Origin: Stenotrophomonas maltophilia
Lineage (GTDB): Bacteria > Pseudomonadota > Gammaproteobacteria > Xanthomonadales > Xanthomonadaceae
NCBI RefSeq assembly: GCF_003970865.1
Contig: NZ_RXLZ01000028.1
Coordinates: forward strand, 1-57,069
Reading direction: 5' to 3'
Length of the DNA: 57,069 nucleotides
The notes beneath the pieces are model-generated. The model had not been told where the DNA came from. It did no database searches and saw only the letters and a list, made by a program, of their open reading frames with translations. A program made the position numbers and the translations under genes. Below are positions 24,803 through 35,789 of the stretch, piece after piece; the first letter of the stretch is position 1; each line of letters starts with the position of its first letter.

Positions 24803-25564
24803 TCAGTCCCGCACCAGCCCGCCATCGACCACCAGGTTCTGGCCGGTCACCGCTCGCGACCAGGGACTGGCGAAGAACAGCGCGGCATCGGCGAACTCGG
24901 CCGGGGTGGTGACGCTGCGCAGCGGGGTGTTGGCAGCGATGTAGTCGAACACCGCTTCCGGCGTGGCGGCACTGGCATCGGTGGTGCGCAGCAGGCCGCC
25001 GGACAACATGTTTACCGTGATGCCATGCGGGCCGAGATCGCCGGCCAGGGTGCGGGTGAGTGACAGCAGGGCGGCCTTGGCGGCAGTGTAGTCGTGGTAG
25101 GGCACCACCGGATTCTGGAACAGGTTGGTGCCGATGTTGATCACGCGGCCGAAGCGGCGGGCCTGCATGCCGGGCAGGGCGGCCTGCACGGTGTTCAGCG
25201 CGCCGCGCACGCTGCCCTCGAACTGCGCCTGGAAGGCCGGCCAGCCGATATCCGCGGCGCCGTCGCGGGCATCACCATTGAACGAGAAAGCGGCCAGCGC
25301 GTTGTTGACCACGGTGGTGACACCTTGGCCGAAGTGGGCCAGCGCGTGCTGCAGCATCGCATCGACCTGGGCGCGGTCGGTGACGTCGGCCGGCAGCGCG
25401 ATCGCCTGTCCGCCCAGCTCGGTGGCCAGCGTACGTGCGGCGGCTTCGCTGCGGTGGTAGTTGATGATGACGCGGGCGCCCTGGGCGGCGAAGGTGCGGG
25501 CGATGTGCTTGCCAAGGCCGCGGCCGGCGCCGGTGACCAGCACCAGCTGTTCGCTGATCTGCAT
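24803..25564 (-). CDS. SDR-family oxidoreductase (FabG-like)
   Basis: This 253-residue short-chain dehydrogenase has VTGAGRGLGKHIA, NYHRSEAAA (NADP preference), VVNNALAAF, YTAAKAALLSLTR and the PLRSVTTPAEFADAALFF tail. Two usual positions are altered: NNAG reads NNAL, and the catalytic Ser region reads INIGTNLFQ, with Gly-Thr in place of Ser-Ser. A Thr may replace the Ser, or the enzyme may be atypical. ATG 25564 is used; in-frame ATGs a few codons upstream (MDGSSF) are possible. Its stop is 4 nt before the MerR start, so the two are co-transcribed. Confidence 0.82.
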   Translation of the reverse strand: MQISEQLVLVTGAGRGLGKHIARTFAAQGARVIINYHRSEAAARTLATELGGQAIALPADVTDRAQVDAMLQHALAHFGQGVTTVVNNALAAFSFNGDARDGAADIGWPAFQAQFEGSVRGALNTVQAALPGMQARRFGRVINIGTNLFQNPVVPYHDYTAAKAALLSLTRTLAGDLGPHGITVNMLSGGLLRTTDASAATPEAVFDYIAANTPLRSVTTPAEFADAALFFASPWSRAVTGQNLVVDGGLVRD

Positions 25565-25654
25565 GAAGGAGCTGCCATCCATTGCATGAAAGGGCATGCA
25601 GCGTAGCAGCGATGGCGCTTGCCGGAGCGGGCGTGCTGCCGCTAGCCTGCAGGC

Positions 25655-26383
25655 ATGAACCAGACTCCCCTGCGATTGCTCATTCACGGTGCCTCCGGGC
25701 GCATGGGCCAGGCCCTGCTGCGGCTGGCCGCCGAACAACCCGAAACCCTGCAGATCGTGGCCGCAGTGACCGGCCGTGCGCCGACGCAGCGCGTGGTCGA
25801 CGGCGTGCCGTTCTTCGCTGCCAGCGAGCTGCCCGGCGCACCGGCGTTCGATGTGGCGATCGACTTCAGCCTGCCGGAGGGCTTCGACCCGCTGCTGGCA
25901 CTGTGCGTGGAACGTGGTGCGGGGCTGGTCTCGGGCACCACCGGCATCTCCAGCACGCAGCGTCAGGCGCTGGAGGCCGCGGCGGCGAAGATCCCGCTGG
26001 TCTGGGCCTCGAATTTCAGCCTGGGCGTGGCGGTGCTGGACGAGCTGGTCGAGCGCGCGGCGCAGGCGCTGGCCGGCTGGGACTGCGACATCGTCGAATC
26101 GCACCACACCCAGAAGAAGGACGCGCCGTCGGGCACCGCGCTGACCCTGGGCGCGGCCGCGCAGCGGGGCGGGGCGGAGCCGCAGTACGCCAGCCTGCGC
26201 GCCGGTGACATCGTCGGCGAGCATCTGGTGCAGTTCACCGGGCTGGGCGAGCGTATCGAGCTGGTGCACCGGGCCACCAACCGCGACATCTTTGCCCGCG
26301 GCGCCCTGTTCGCCGCCCGCCAGCTGCAGGGCCGGGCCCCGGGTAGCTATCGGGTAAGGGACCTGCTGGACGGGCCCAGGTAA
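25655..26383 (+). CDS. dapB: 4-Hydroxy-tetrahydrodipicolinate reductase
   Basis: DapB reduces 4-hydroxy-tetrahydrodipicolinate with NAD(P)H on the way to diaminopimelate and lysine. The 242-residue protein has the nucleotide motif IHGASGRMGQALL (10-22), GTTGIS, and the active-site signature ESHHTQKKDAPSGTAL with catalytic His and Lys. The ATG at 25655 is divergent from the SDR gene across 90 bp. Confidence 0.93.
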   Translation: MNQTPLRLLIHGASGRMGQALLRLAAEQPETLQIVAAVTGRAPTQRVVDGVPFFAASELPGAPAFDVAIDFSLPEGFDPLLALCVERGAGLVSGTTGISSTQRQALEAAAAKIPLVWASNFSLGVAVLDELVERAAQALAGWDCDIVESHHTQKKDAPSGTALTLGAAAQRGGAEPQYASLRAGDIVGEHLVQFTGLGERIELVHRATNRDIFARGALFAARQLQGRAPGSYRVRDLLDGPR

Positions 26384-26694
26384 CGGGCCCGGGTCGATGG
26401 TAGATGCCAACCTTGGTTGGCAGGCTTTCCGGGAAGCGCCAACCAAGGTTGGCATCTACCAGGGGCGCGGCGGACCCCGCATACGCCGCCGGATTGAAAT
26501 GAATGCGCAATCGCCTGTTCATGAAGTGCGATAACCGCTGGCGCGAGCGCCCCGGCAGCGCTACAATTCGCACTCGCCGAATCACGAAAGCCGGACCGGT
26601 CCCAGACCGCACGTCCGCGCTTTTTTGCAACCGGATTTCCGTGAAGCGCAGGCGTGACTTCGGCAGCCCCCTCGGTAGCCAAAGTGAGATTCCC
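26384..26694 (+). promoter_or_regulatory. dapB-carA intergenic region: SMAG dimer and carA leader
   Basis: The 5' part carries a SMAG dimer (26400-26459). A TACAAT hexamer at 26572-26577 could be the -10 of the carA promoter; no good -35 was found. The 118-nt leader contains the palindrome GGACCGGTCC and a T6 run in CGCGCTTTTTTG. A pyrimidine-linked attenuator is conceivable, but no convincing stem directly before the T run could be drawn. Confidence 0.3.
26400..26459. repeat. SMAG inverted dimer
   Basis: Two head-out units, GTAG at 26400 and CTAC at 26456-26459, with stems of the TGCCAACC/GGTTGGCA type. The whole forms a larger palindrome between dapB and carA. Confidence 0.88.
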
Positions 26695-27822
26695 GTGACC
26701 CAAGCCGCAATCCTCGTCCTCGAAGACGGCACCGTATTCGAGGGCGAATCCGTAGGCGCGCCCGGCCTGTCCGTCGGTGAGGTGGTGTTCAACACCGCCA
26801 TGACCGGCTACCAGGAAGTGCTGACCGACCCGTCCTACGCCCGGCAGATGGTCACGCTGACCTATCCGCATATCGGTAACACCGGCATGACCGACCAGGA
26901 CAATGAAGCGTCCAAGGTGTGGTCGGCCGGCCTGATCGTGCGCGATGTTCCCCGCCGCCCCAGCAACTGGCGCAGCCAGGTGTCGCTGCAGGACTGGCTG
27001 ATCCAGCGTGGCGTGGTCGCCATCGCCGGCATCGACACCCGCAAGCTGACCCGCATCCTGCGCGAGAAGGGCGCGCAGAACGGTGCGCTGATGGCCGGCG
27101 ACATCGACGTGGAAAAGGCACTGGAAGCCGCCCGCAAGTTCCCGGGGCTGAAGGGCATGGATCTGGCCAAGGTCGTCACTACCGAGAAGACCTACACCTG
27201 GACCGAGGGCCAGCTGGACCTGGATGCCAATGCCTTCGTCAGCGTACCGGTCAAATACAAGGTCGTGGCCTACGATTTCGGCGTGAAGACCAACATCCTG
27301 CGCATGCTGGCCGAGCGCGGCTGCGAAGTGACCGTGGTGCCGGCGCAGACCCCGGCCGCCGAAGTGCTGGCGCTGAAGCCGGATGGCGTGTTCCTGTCCA
27401 ACGGCCCGGGTGACCCGGAACCGTGCGACTACGCCATCGAAGCGATCAAGACCTTCATCGACGTGAAGATCCCGACCTTCGGCATCTGCCTGGGCCACCA
27501 GCTGCTGGGCCTGGCCTCGGGCGCGCAGACCATGAAAATGGGCCACGGCCACCACGGTGCCAACCACCCGGTGCAGGACCTGGACAGCGGCCGGGTGATG
27601 ATCACCTCGCAGAACCACGGCTTCGCGATCGATGAAGCGACCCTGCCGCCGACCCTGCGCGTGACCCACCGCTCGCTGTTCGATGGCACCAACCAGGGTG
27701 TCGCCCGCACCGACGTGCCGGCGTTCTCGTTCCAGGGCCATCCGGAAGCGTCGCCGGGCCCGACCGATGTCGGTCCGCTGTTCGACCGCTTCGTGGTGCT
27801 GATGGAGCAGGCCAAGGCGTGA
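26695..27822 (+). CDS. carA: Carbamoyl-phosphate synthase small subunit
   Basis: CarA hydrolyses glutamine and passes ammonia to CarB for carbamoyl phosphate, used in pyrimidine and arginine synthesis. The 375-residue protein has the N-terminal domain ([14 protein letters not shown] ... [13 protein letters not shown]) and a class-I amidotransferase domain with nucleophile Cys in [11 protein letters not shown] (about 265), plus [11 protein letters not shown] with the catalytic His-Glu. The start is GTG 26695, giving the family's usual N terminus; the open frame upstream has no homology. Confidence 0.93.
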   Translation: MTQAAILVLEDGTVFEGESVGAPGLSVGEVVFNTAMTGYQEVLTDPSYARQMVTLTYPHIGNTGMTDQDNEASKVWSAGLIVRDVPRRPSNWRSQVSLQDWLIQRGVVAIAGIDTRKLTRILREKGAQNGALMAGDIDVEKALEAARKFPGLKGMDLAKVVTTEKTYTWTEGQLDLDANAFVSVPVKYKVVAYDFGVKTNILRMLAERGCEVTVVPAQTPAAEVLALKPDGVFLSNGPGDPEPCDYAIEAIKTFIDVKIPTFGICLGHQLLGLASGAQTMKMGHGHHGANHPVQDLDSGRVMITSQNHGFAIDEATLPPTLRVTHRSLFDGTNQGVARTDVPAFSFQGHPEASPGPTDVGPLFDRFVVLMEQAKA

Positions 27823-27971
27823 TCAGTACGCCGCCGGCCCCCCGGTGGCGTCGCGATGGACCGTAAACCCCGCATCGCTGCTGCCCCTGGCGCGGCGCTG
27901 CGGATCAAGATTCCTGATCGACAGCGTGCGATCACTCCCCCTTGTCACGCTGTACTGACTTAGAGAAGAAA

Positions 27972-31210
<3,239 letters not shown>

Positions 31211-31214
<4 letters not shown>

Positions 31215-31687
31215 GAGCCCCCATCACGCTGAAGGGCGCGCAGCGTCTGCGCGATGAACTGGATCACCTGAAGTCGGTCAAGCGCCCGAAGGTGATCGCC
31301 GCGATCGCCGAAGCGCGTGAGCATGGCGACCTGAAGGAGAACGCCGAGTACCACGCCGCGCGCGAGGAACAGGGCTTCATCGAAGGCCGCATCAAGCAGC
31401 TGGAAGGCGAGCTGTCGCACGCCGAGATCATCGACGTGAGCAAGCTCAATGCCGGCTCCAAGGTGGTGTTCGGCGCCAGCGTGACCCTGGCCGACGTGGA
31501 AACCGACGAAGAGAAGAAGTACCAGATCGTCGGTGACCTGGAAGCGGACATCAAGCTGGGCCTGATCGCGATTTCCTCGCCGGTGGCGCGCGCGATGATC
31601 GGCAAGCTGGAAGGCGATTCGATCGTGATCGACGCACCGGCCGGCCAGCGCGAGTACGAGATCGTCAGCGTCAGCTACGTGGACTGA
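31211..31687 (+). CDS. greA: Transcription elongation factor GreA
   Basis: GreA (158 residues) enters the RNA polymerase secondary channel and rescues backtracked complexes. The N-terminal coiled coil ends in the acidic tip [18 protein letters not shown], and the C-terminal FKBP-like domain contains [32 protein letters not shown] overlaps the carB stop. The carB-greA linkage is widespread in gammaproteobacteria. Confidence 0.95.
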
Positions 31688-31691
31688 CCCG

Positions 31692-32609
31692 GTGGCAACG
31701 GCGACCCTGCTGTTGCCGGCACGCAGCCGCTTTGCCGCGGCTGCGCTGCCTGATGACGTGGCGCGTGCCCTGGGCCGCGCCAACGCCTCGCAGTTCGAAG
31801 CCGGCGAGCGGGCACAGCTGCAACGCCATTTCACCGTCGCCGCGCCGCACTGGCCGGTGGCCGCACTGAGCCGCCAGCGTGACGTCGGCGATGCGGCCGG
31901 CGCGTGCTGGCTGCGTGCCGATCCGGCCTGCATGGTGCCGGACATGCACGGCGCGCGGATGATGGCCTACGGCGAAACGCTGCGGCCGACCCTGGCCGAT
32001 TGCCTGGCCCTGCTGCCGGTGCTGCAACCGCTGTTCGCCGATGCCGGGTTCGTGCTCGACGCACCGGACCCTTCGCGCTGGTACCTGCGGCTTCCGATCG
32101 ACCTGGCCCTGCCGGACTTCGACAGTCCGGACGAGGTGCTGGGCGATGACCTGTTCTCGCACCTGCCGGCAGGCGAGGGCGGTCGTCGCTGGCGGGCGCT
32201 GATGACCGAAGTGCAGGTGCTGCTGCACAACCATTCCTGGAACCAGCAGCGCGCAGCGCAGGGACAACAGCCGATCAATTCGCTGTGGTTCTGGGGCGGT
32301 GGCGTGATGCCGGTATCGGTCAGCACGCCGCACGCACAGGTGCGCAGCCGCGATGCGCTGCTGCAGGGCCTGGCTCTTGCGGCTGGCGTAGCCGTGGATG
32401 GCGAGCAGGCGGTGGATGCACTGGTTGATCTGCGCCAGCTGCGCTCTTTGCAGCAGCTGGGCAATGATGCGATCCGTCCGCTGCTGGCCGCGCTGAAGCG
32501 TGGCGAGCTGCAGCGGCTGGTGCTGGATTTCGAGGACGGCCTGCAGTTCCAGCTGGACCGTGGCCAGCGCTGGCAGTTCTGGAAGAAGCCGCGCCAGCTT
32601 CACGATTGA
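31692..32609 (+). CDS. rpfE: RpfE-like protein
   Basis: This 305-residue cytosolic protein lies between greA and recJ, the position of rpfE in Xanthomonas, where it was listed with the rpf (regulation of pathogenicity factors) genes. Conserved-looking parts include WLRADPACMVPDMHGARMM, WNQQRAAQGQQPINSLWFWGGG, and a C-terminal DFEDGLQFQLDRGQRWQFWKK. The WxWGGG segment resembles that of proteins annotated as phosphoglycerate mutase-like, but catalytic residues were not identified. The start is GTG 31692, 4 nt after greA. A hairpin follows the stop. Confidence 0.8.
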   Translation: MATATLLLPARSRFAAAALPDDVARALGRANASQFEAGERAQLQRHFTVAAPHWPVAALSRQRDVGDAAGACWLRADPACMVPDMHGARMMAYGETLRPTLADCLALLPVLQPLFADAGFVLDAPDPSRWYLRLPIDLALPDFDSPDEVLGDDLFSHLPAGEGGRRWRALMTEVQVLLHNHSWNQQRAAQGQQPINSLWFWGGGVMPVSVSTPHAQVRSRDALLQGLALAAGVAVDGEQAVDALVDLRQLRSLQQLGNDAIRPLLAALKRGELQRLVLDFEDGLQFQLDRGQRWQFWKKPRQLHD

Positions 32610-32611
32610 TC

Positions 32612-32651
32612 GGGGTCGGATCCGTTTTCCATGGGAAAACGGCTCTGCCCC
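32612..32651 (+). terminator. Hairpin after rpfE
   Basis: CCGTTTTCC-ATG-GGAAAACGG (32622-32642) inside imperfect outer arms starting GGGGTCGGA and ending CTGCCCC, 2 nt past the rpfE stop. No T run, so it may be a REP-like element acting as a 3' end. Confidence 0.55.
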
Positions 32652-32669
32652 TAGATGTTTGCCGGGGTT

Positions 32670-32691
32670 GCCGGCCAGCGGCCGGCACTAC
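32670..32691 (-). repeat. SMAG palindrome
   Basis: GCCGGCC-AGC-GGCCGGC stem ending ACTAC, in the rpfE-recJ gap. Confidence 0.85.
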
Positions 32692-32763
32692 CGCAGGTGC
32701 CGGGCGCAATCCCGCCAGCCTCTCCCGCGCGCGGTATCATCCCTCTGTCTTTCGTAACCGGCG

Positions 32764-34527
32764 ATGCCGATGTCCCTTGCCGCCGATGCTGCGCAGTCGT
32801 CCTCCGATACACCGATGATCCGCCGCCGCGATGCGGTCGCGCCAGGCAGTTGGCCGGAGGGCACGCTGCCGCTGCTGGCGCGTCTCTATGCCAGCCGGGG
32901 TGCGGGCACACCGGAGTTGGCGCAGCCGAAGCTGGGCAATCTGCACGCCCCCGAGCTGCTGACCGGCATCGACGATGCGGTGGGCCTGCTGGTCGAGGCC
33001 ATCGCCAACGACAAGCGCATCCTGGTGGTCGGCGATTTCGACTGCGATGGCGCCACCGCCTGTGCGGTCGGCGTGCGCGGCCTGCGCATGCTCGGCGCAC
33101 GGCATGTCTTCCACGCGGTGCCGAACCGAATGGTGCACGGCTACGGCCTGTCGCCGTCACTGGTGGAGGAGCTGGCCGAGCTGCAGCCGGACCTGCTGGT
33201 CACGGTCGACCACGGCATTGCCTGCCACGCCGGTGTCATCGCGGCCAAGGCGCGTGGCTGGCAGGTGCTGGTCACCGATCATCATCTTCCCGGTCCGCAA
33301 TTGCCGCCGGCCGATGTCATCGTCGATCCGAATCTGGACGGCGATGCCTTCCCCAGCAAATCGCTGGCCGGTGTCGGCGTGATCTTCTACGTGCTGATGG
33401 CGTTGCGCCGGCAGATGCGCGAGGCCGGTATCTTTGCCGATGGCAAGGGGCCGGACCTGACCACGCTGCTGGACCTGGTGGCGGTCGGCACCGTCGCCGA
33501 CCTGGTGGCGCTGGACCCGAACAACCGTGCACTGGTCAGTGCGGGCCTGCGCCGTCTGCGCGCAGGGCAGGGCTGTGTCGGCCTGCGTGCGCTGATCGAA
33601 GCCAGCGGCCGTGACGCCACGCGACTGACCGCCACCGATATCGGCTTCGCACTCGGCCCACGCCTGAACGCGGCGGGCCGGCTGGAAGACATGGCGCTGG
33701 GCATTGCCCTGCTACTGACCGAAGACCCGCGCCAGGCGCGCGAGATCGCGCAGACGCTGGAACAGATCAATTCGGAACGGCGCGCCGTGCAGCAATCGAT
33801 GACTGACGACGCCGAACAGGCGTTGACCCGCGTGGTGCTGGACATGGCCGGCCAGCGCCCGGTGGCGGCCTGCCTGTTCGATGCCGACTGGCACCCGGGC
33901 GTGGTCGGCCTGGTCGCGTCGAAGATGAAGGATCGCCTGCATCGCCCGGTGATCGCCTTCGCCCCGGCCGAACCCGGCGCCGGCACCCTGCGCGGCTCGG
34001 CGCGCTCGATTCCTGGCCTGCACATCCGTGACGCCCTCGCGCTGGTCGATGCACGTCATCCGGGCCTGATCGAACGCTTCGGCGGGCATGCCATGGCGGC
34101 AGGATTGAGCATGCGGCTGGATCACGTCGATGACTTCAAGGCCGCCTTCGTCGCCGTGGTATTGGAAATGCTCGACCCGGCGGCACTGCAGCAGCAGGTC
34201 CTCAGCGACGGCGAACTGGCCGCCGACGAGCTCGACCATCGCCACGCCGACGCACTGCGCCTGGCCGGGCCGTGGGGCCAGGGTTTCCCCGAGCCGCTGT
34301 TCGACGGCCACTTCGAAGTGGCCAACTGGCGCGTACTGAAGGAACGCCACCTCAAGCTGGAACTGCGCCTGCCGGGCGTACCCGGCACGATCAACGCGAT
34401 CCACTTCGGCGGCTGGCACGGCAACGCACCCTCTCGCCACGTGCATCTCGCCTACCGTCTCGCCTGCGACGACTATCGCGGCGGCGGCGCCATCCAGCTG
34501 ATCGTGGAGCACAGCCTCCCCGCCTGA
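32764..34527 (+). CDS. recJ: Single-strand-specific exonuclease RecJ
   Basis: RecJ degrades single-stranded DNA 5' to 3' in recombination and mismatch repair. The 587-residue protein has the DHH-family metal motifs: VVGDFDCDGATA (about 87-98), VTVDHGIACH, VTDHHLPG (DHH) and, in the DHHA1 half, GSARSIPGLHIRDAL and FGGHAMAAGLSM. An OB-like domain closes the protein. A second ATG two codons in (32770) may be the true start. The stop abuts the long palindrome at 34528. Confidence 0.93.
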   Translation: MPMSLAADAAQSSSDTPMIRRRDAVAPGSWPEGTLPLLARLYASRGAGTPELAQPKLGNLHAPELLTGIDDAVGLLVEAIANDKRILVVGDFDCDGATACAVGVRGLRMLGARHVFHAVPNRMVHGYGLSPSLVEELAELQPDLLVTVDHGIACHAGVIAAKARGWQVLVTDHHLPGPQLPPADVIVDPNLDGDAFPSKSLAGVGVIFYVLMALRRQMREAGIFADGKGPDLTTLLDLVAVGTVADLVALDPNNRALVSAGLRRLRAGQGCVGLRALIEASGRDATRLTATDIGFALGPRLNAAGRLEDMALGIALLLTEDPRQAREIAQTLEQINSERRAVQQSMTDDAEQALTRVVLDMAGQRPVAACLFDADWHPGVVGLVASKMKDRLHRPVIAFAPAEPGAGTLRGSARSIPGLHIRDALALVDARHPGLIERFGGHAMAAGLSMRLDHVDDFKAAFVAVVLEMLDPAALQQQVLSDGELAADELDHRHADALRLAGPWGQGFPEPLFDGHFEVANWRVLKERHLKLELRLPGVPGTINAIHFGGWHGNAPSRHVHLAYRLACDDYRGGGAIQLIVEHSLPA

Positions 34528-34603
34528 AAAAAGGGGACGGAGGGGATTAAGTCGCAAATGGCAAACAAGGCAAAAGCGACTTAATCCCCTCCGTCCCCTT
34601 TTT
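34528..34603. repeat. Long-arm palindrome (GGGGACGGAGGGGATTAAG family), second copy
   Basis: It has the same 26-nt arm core as 3980-4046, but a longer unrelated loop (about 24 nt). It starts at the base after the recJ stop and ends 8 nt before the stop of the convergent DUF1176 gene, with an A6 run on the left and T5 on the right. The identical arms and different loops point to a mobile or gene-converted family. Confidence 0.8.
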
Positions 34604-34611
34604 CTGTCGGG

Positions 34612-35661
34612 TCAGCGGACCTCGGTCACCAGCGTCGGTAGTTCCCAGGTGCCACCGGGCACGCCTCGGCACAGACCGGCCGCTACCTCCGACGACGCGA
34701 CGAAGTTTGTCCCGTCCCATGTCCAGGTTGCCTGCGAGATGCAATCACCCAGGCCGCGGCCCTTCTGCGCGGCAATGATCTGGCCATCGTCGTAGTCGAT
34801 GGCATCGCTGGTCACCCACTGCGGCTGGAACGGCGCCTGCGGGCGGGCGACCCAGTAGCCATCGCCGGTGTTGTAGGCCGCGCGCCAGCACTGCACGTTG
34901 ACCAGCACATGCTGTGCGTCCAGGCGTTGGATCTGCAGCGGGGAGTTGCTGAGCGGAACGTCGGCGTCGGTCTCCAGCAGGCCTTCGCAGCTGTCGTCCT
35001 TCAGCGTGGCACGCAGTGCCGCGCGCAGGGCGGGTGAGGCGGCCAGTTGCGCAAACACCGGATCGTCCGGGGTCGAGTCCACGGTAGCGGCCTTGCGCAC
35101 CACCGGCACCGGCAGTGCGGCGGGGACGCTGGATTCGGGCGTGCTGCCCTTGCGCATCACGGCGCCGGGTGTGCCGAGGCGCCCCTGGTACTCATCGATC
35201 TTCAGCAGCACCGCTGCCGCCCCCTTGTTTGACAGCGGCCAGCGATGGCCGGCGCCATCGGTCACGCTGACCCCACCGTCGCGCACCAGTGCGGACAGCA
35301 ACGCGCTGGTCTGCGCGGCATTCAAGCTGTGCGTGCCTTCGCCCTTCGCGGAGGCCAGAGCGCCCAGATCCTGCTGCTGGATGCGCAGATGCAGTGCACC
35401 CTTGGGCTGGGGCTGGCCTTCTTCCGGCTGCAGCGTCAGGCGGCCTTGGATGGTCTGGTTGGGGCCGCCCTTGCGGGTGAGCAGCACACTCAGGGTGCTG
35501 CCATCATCGGGGGCATAGCCAGCGGCGCGGCAGGTCAGGGTGTTGTCGCAGGCCACGACCCAGTCGTGGTGCTGGAAATACAGGCTTCTGGCCGGGGCTG
35601 CCGCAAGGGCGGCGATAGGGCAGGCCAGGGCCAGCAGGGCGGTTGGCAGGGGAAGTCGCAT
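34612..35661 (-). CDS. Secreted DUF1176 protein
   Basis: This 349-residue protein has a signal peptide (MRLPLPTALLALACPIAALAAA) and the DUF1176 pattern: FQHHDWVVACDNTLTCRAAGY near the start and, near the end, KGRGLGDCISQATWTWDG. The paired Cys suggest periplasmic disulphides. The family's function is not established. ATG 35661 has AAGGA five nt upstream; the ATG two codons before is less likely. It is divergent from the large VIT/VWA protein across 128 bp. Confidence 0.85.
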   Translation of the reverse strand: MRLPLPTALLALACPIAALAAAPARSLYFQHHDWVVACDNTLTCRAAGYAPDDGSTLSVLLTRKGGPNQTIQGRLTLQPEEGQPQPKGALHLRIQQQDLGALASAKGEGTHSLNAAQTSALLSALVRDGGVSVTDGAGHRWPLSNKGAAAVLLKIDEYQGRLGTPGAVMRKGSTPESSVPAALPVPVVRKAATVDSTPDDPVFAQLAASPALRAALRATLKDDSCEGLLETDADVPLSNSPLQIQRLDAQHVLVNVQCWRAAYNTGDGYWVARPQAPFQPQWVTSDAIDYDDGQIIAAQKGRGLGDCISQATWTWDGTNFVASSEVAAGLCRGVPGGTWELPTLVTEVR

Positions 35662-35789
35662 CGGCATCCTTGCGCATATGTGAGTGGGCATCGTGCCTGT
35701 GGGTGGCGGTATTGAAAAGCTCGACCGCGTCAAACCCCGTTCCGATTGTTCGTGCGTTCAACCTTCCACGATCCCACTGGAGTCCGGTC

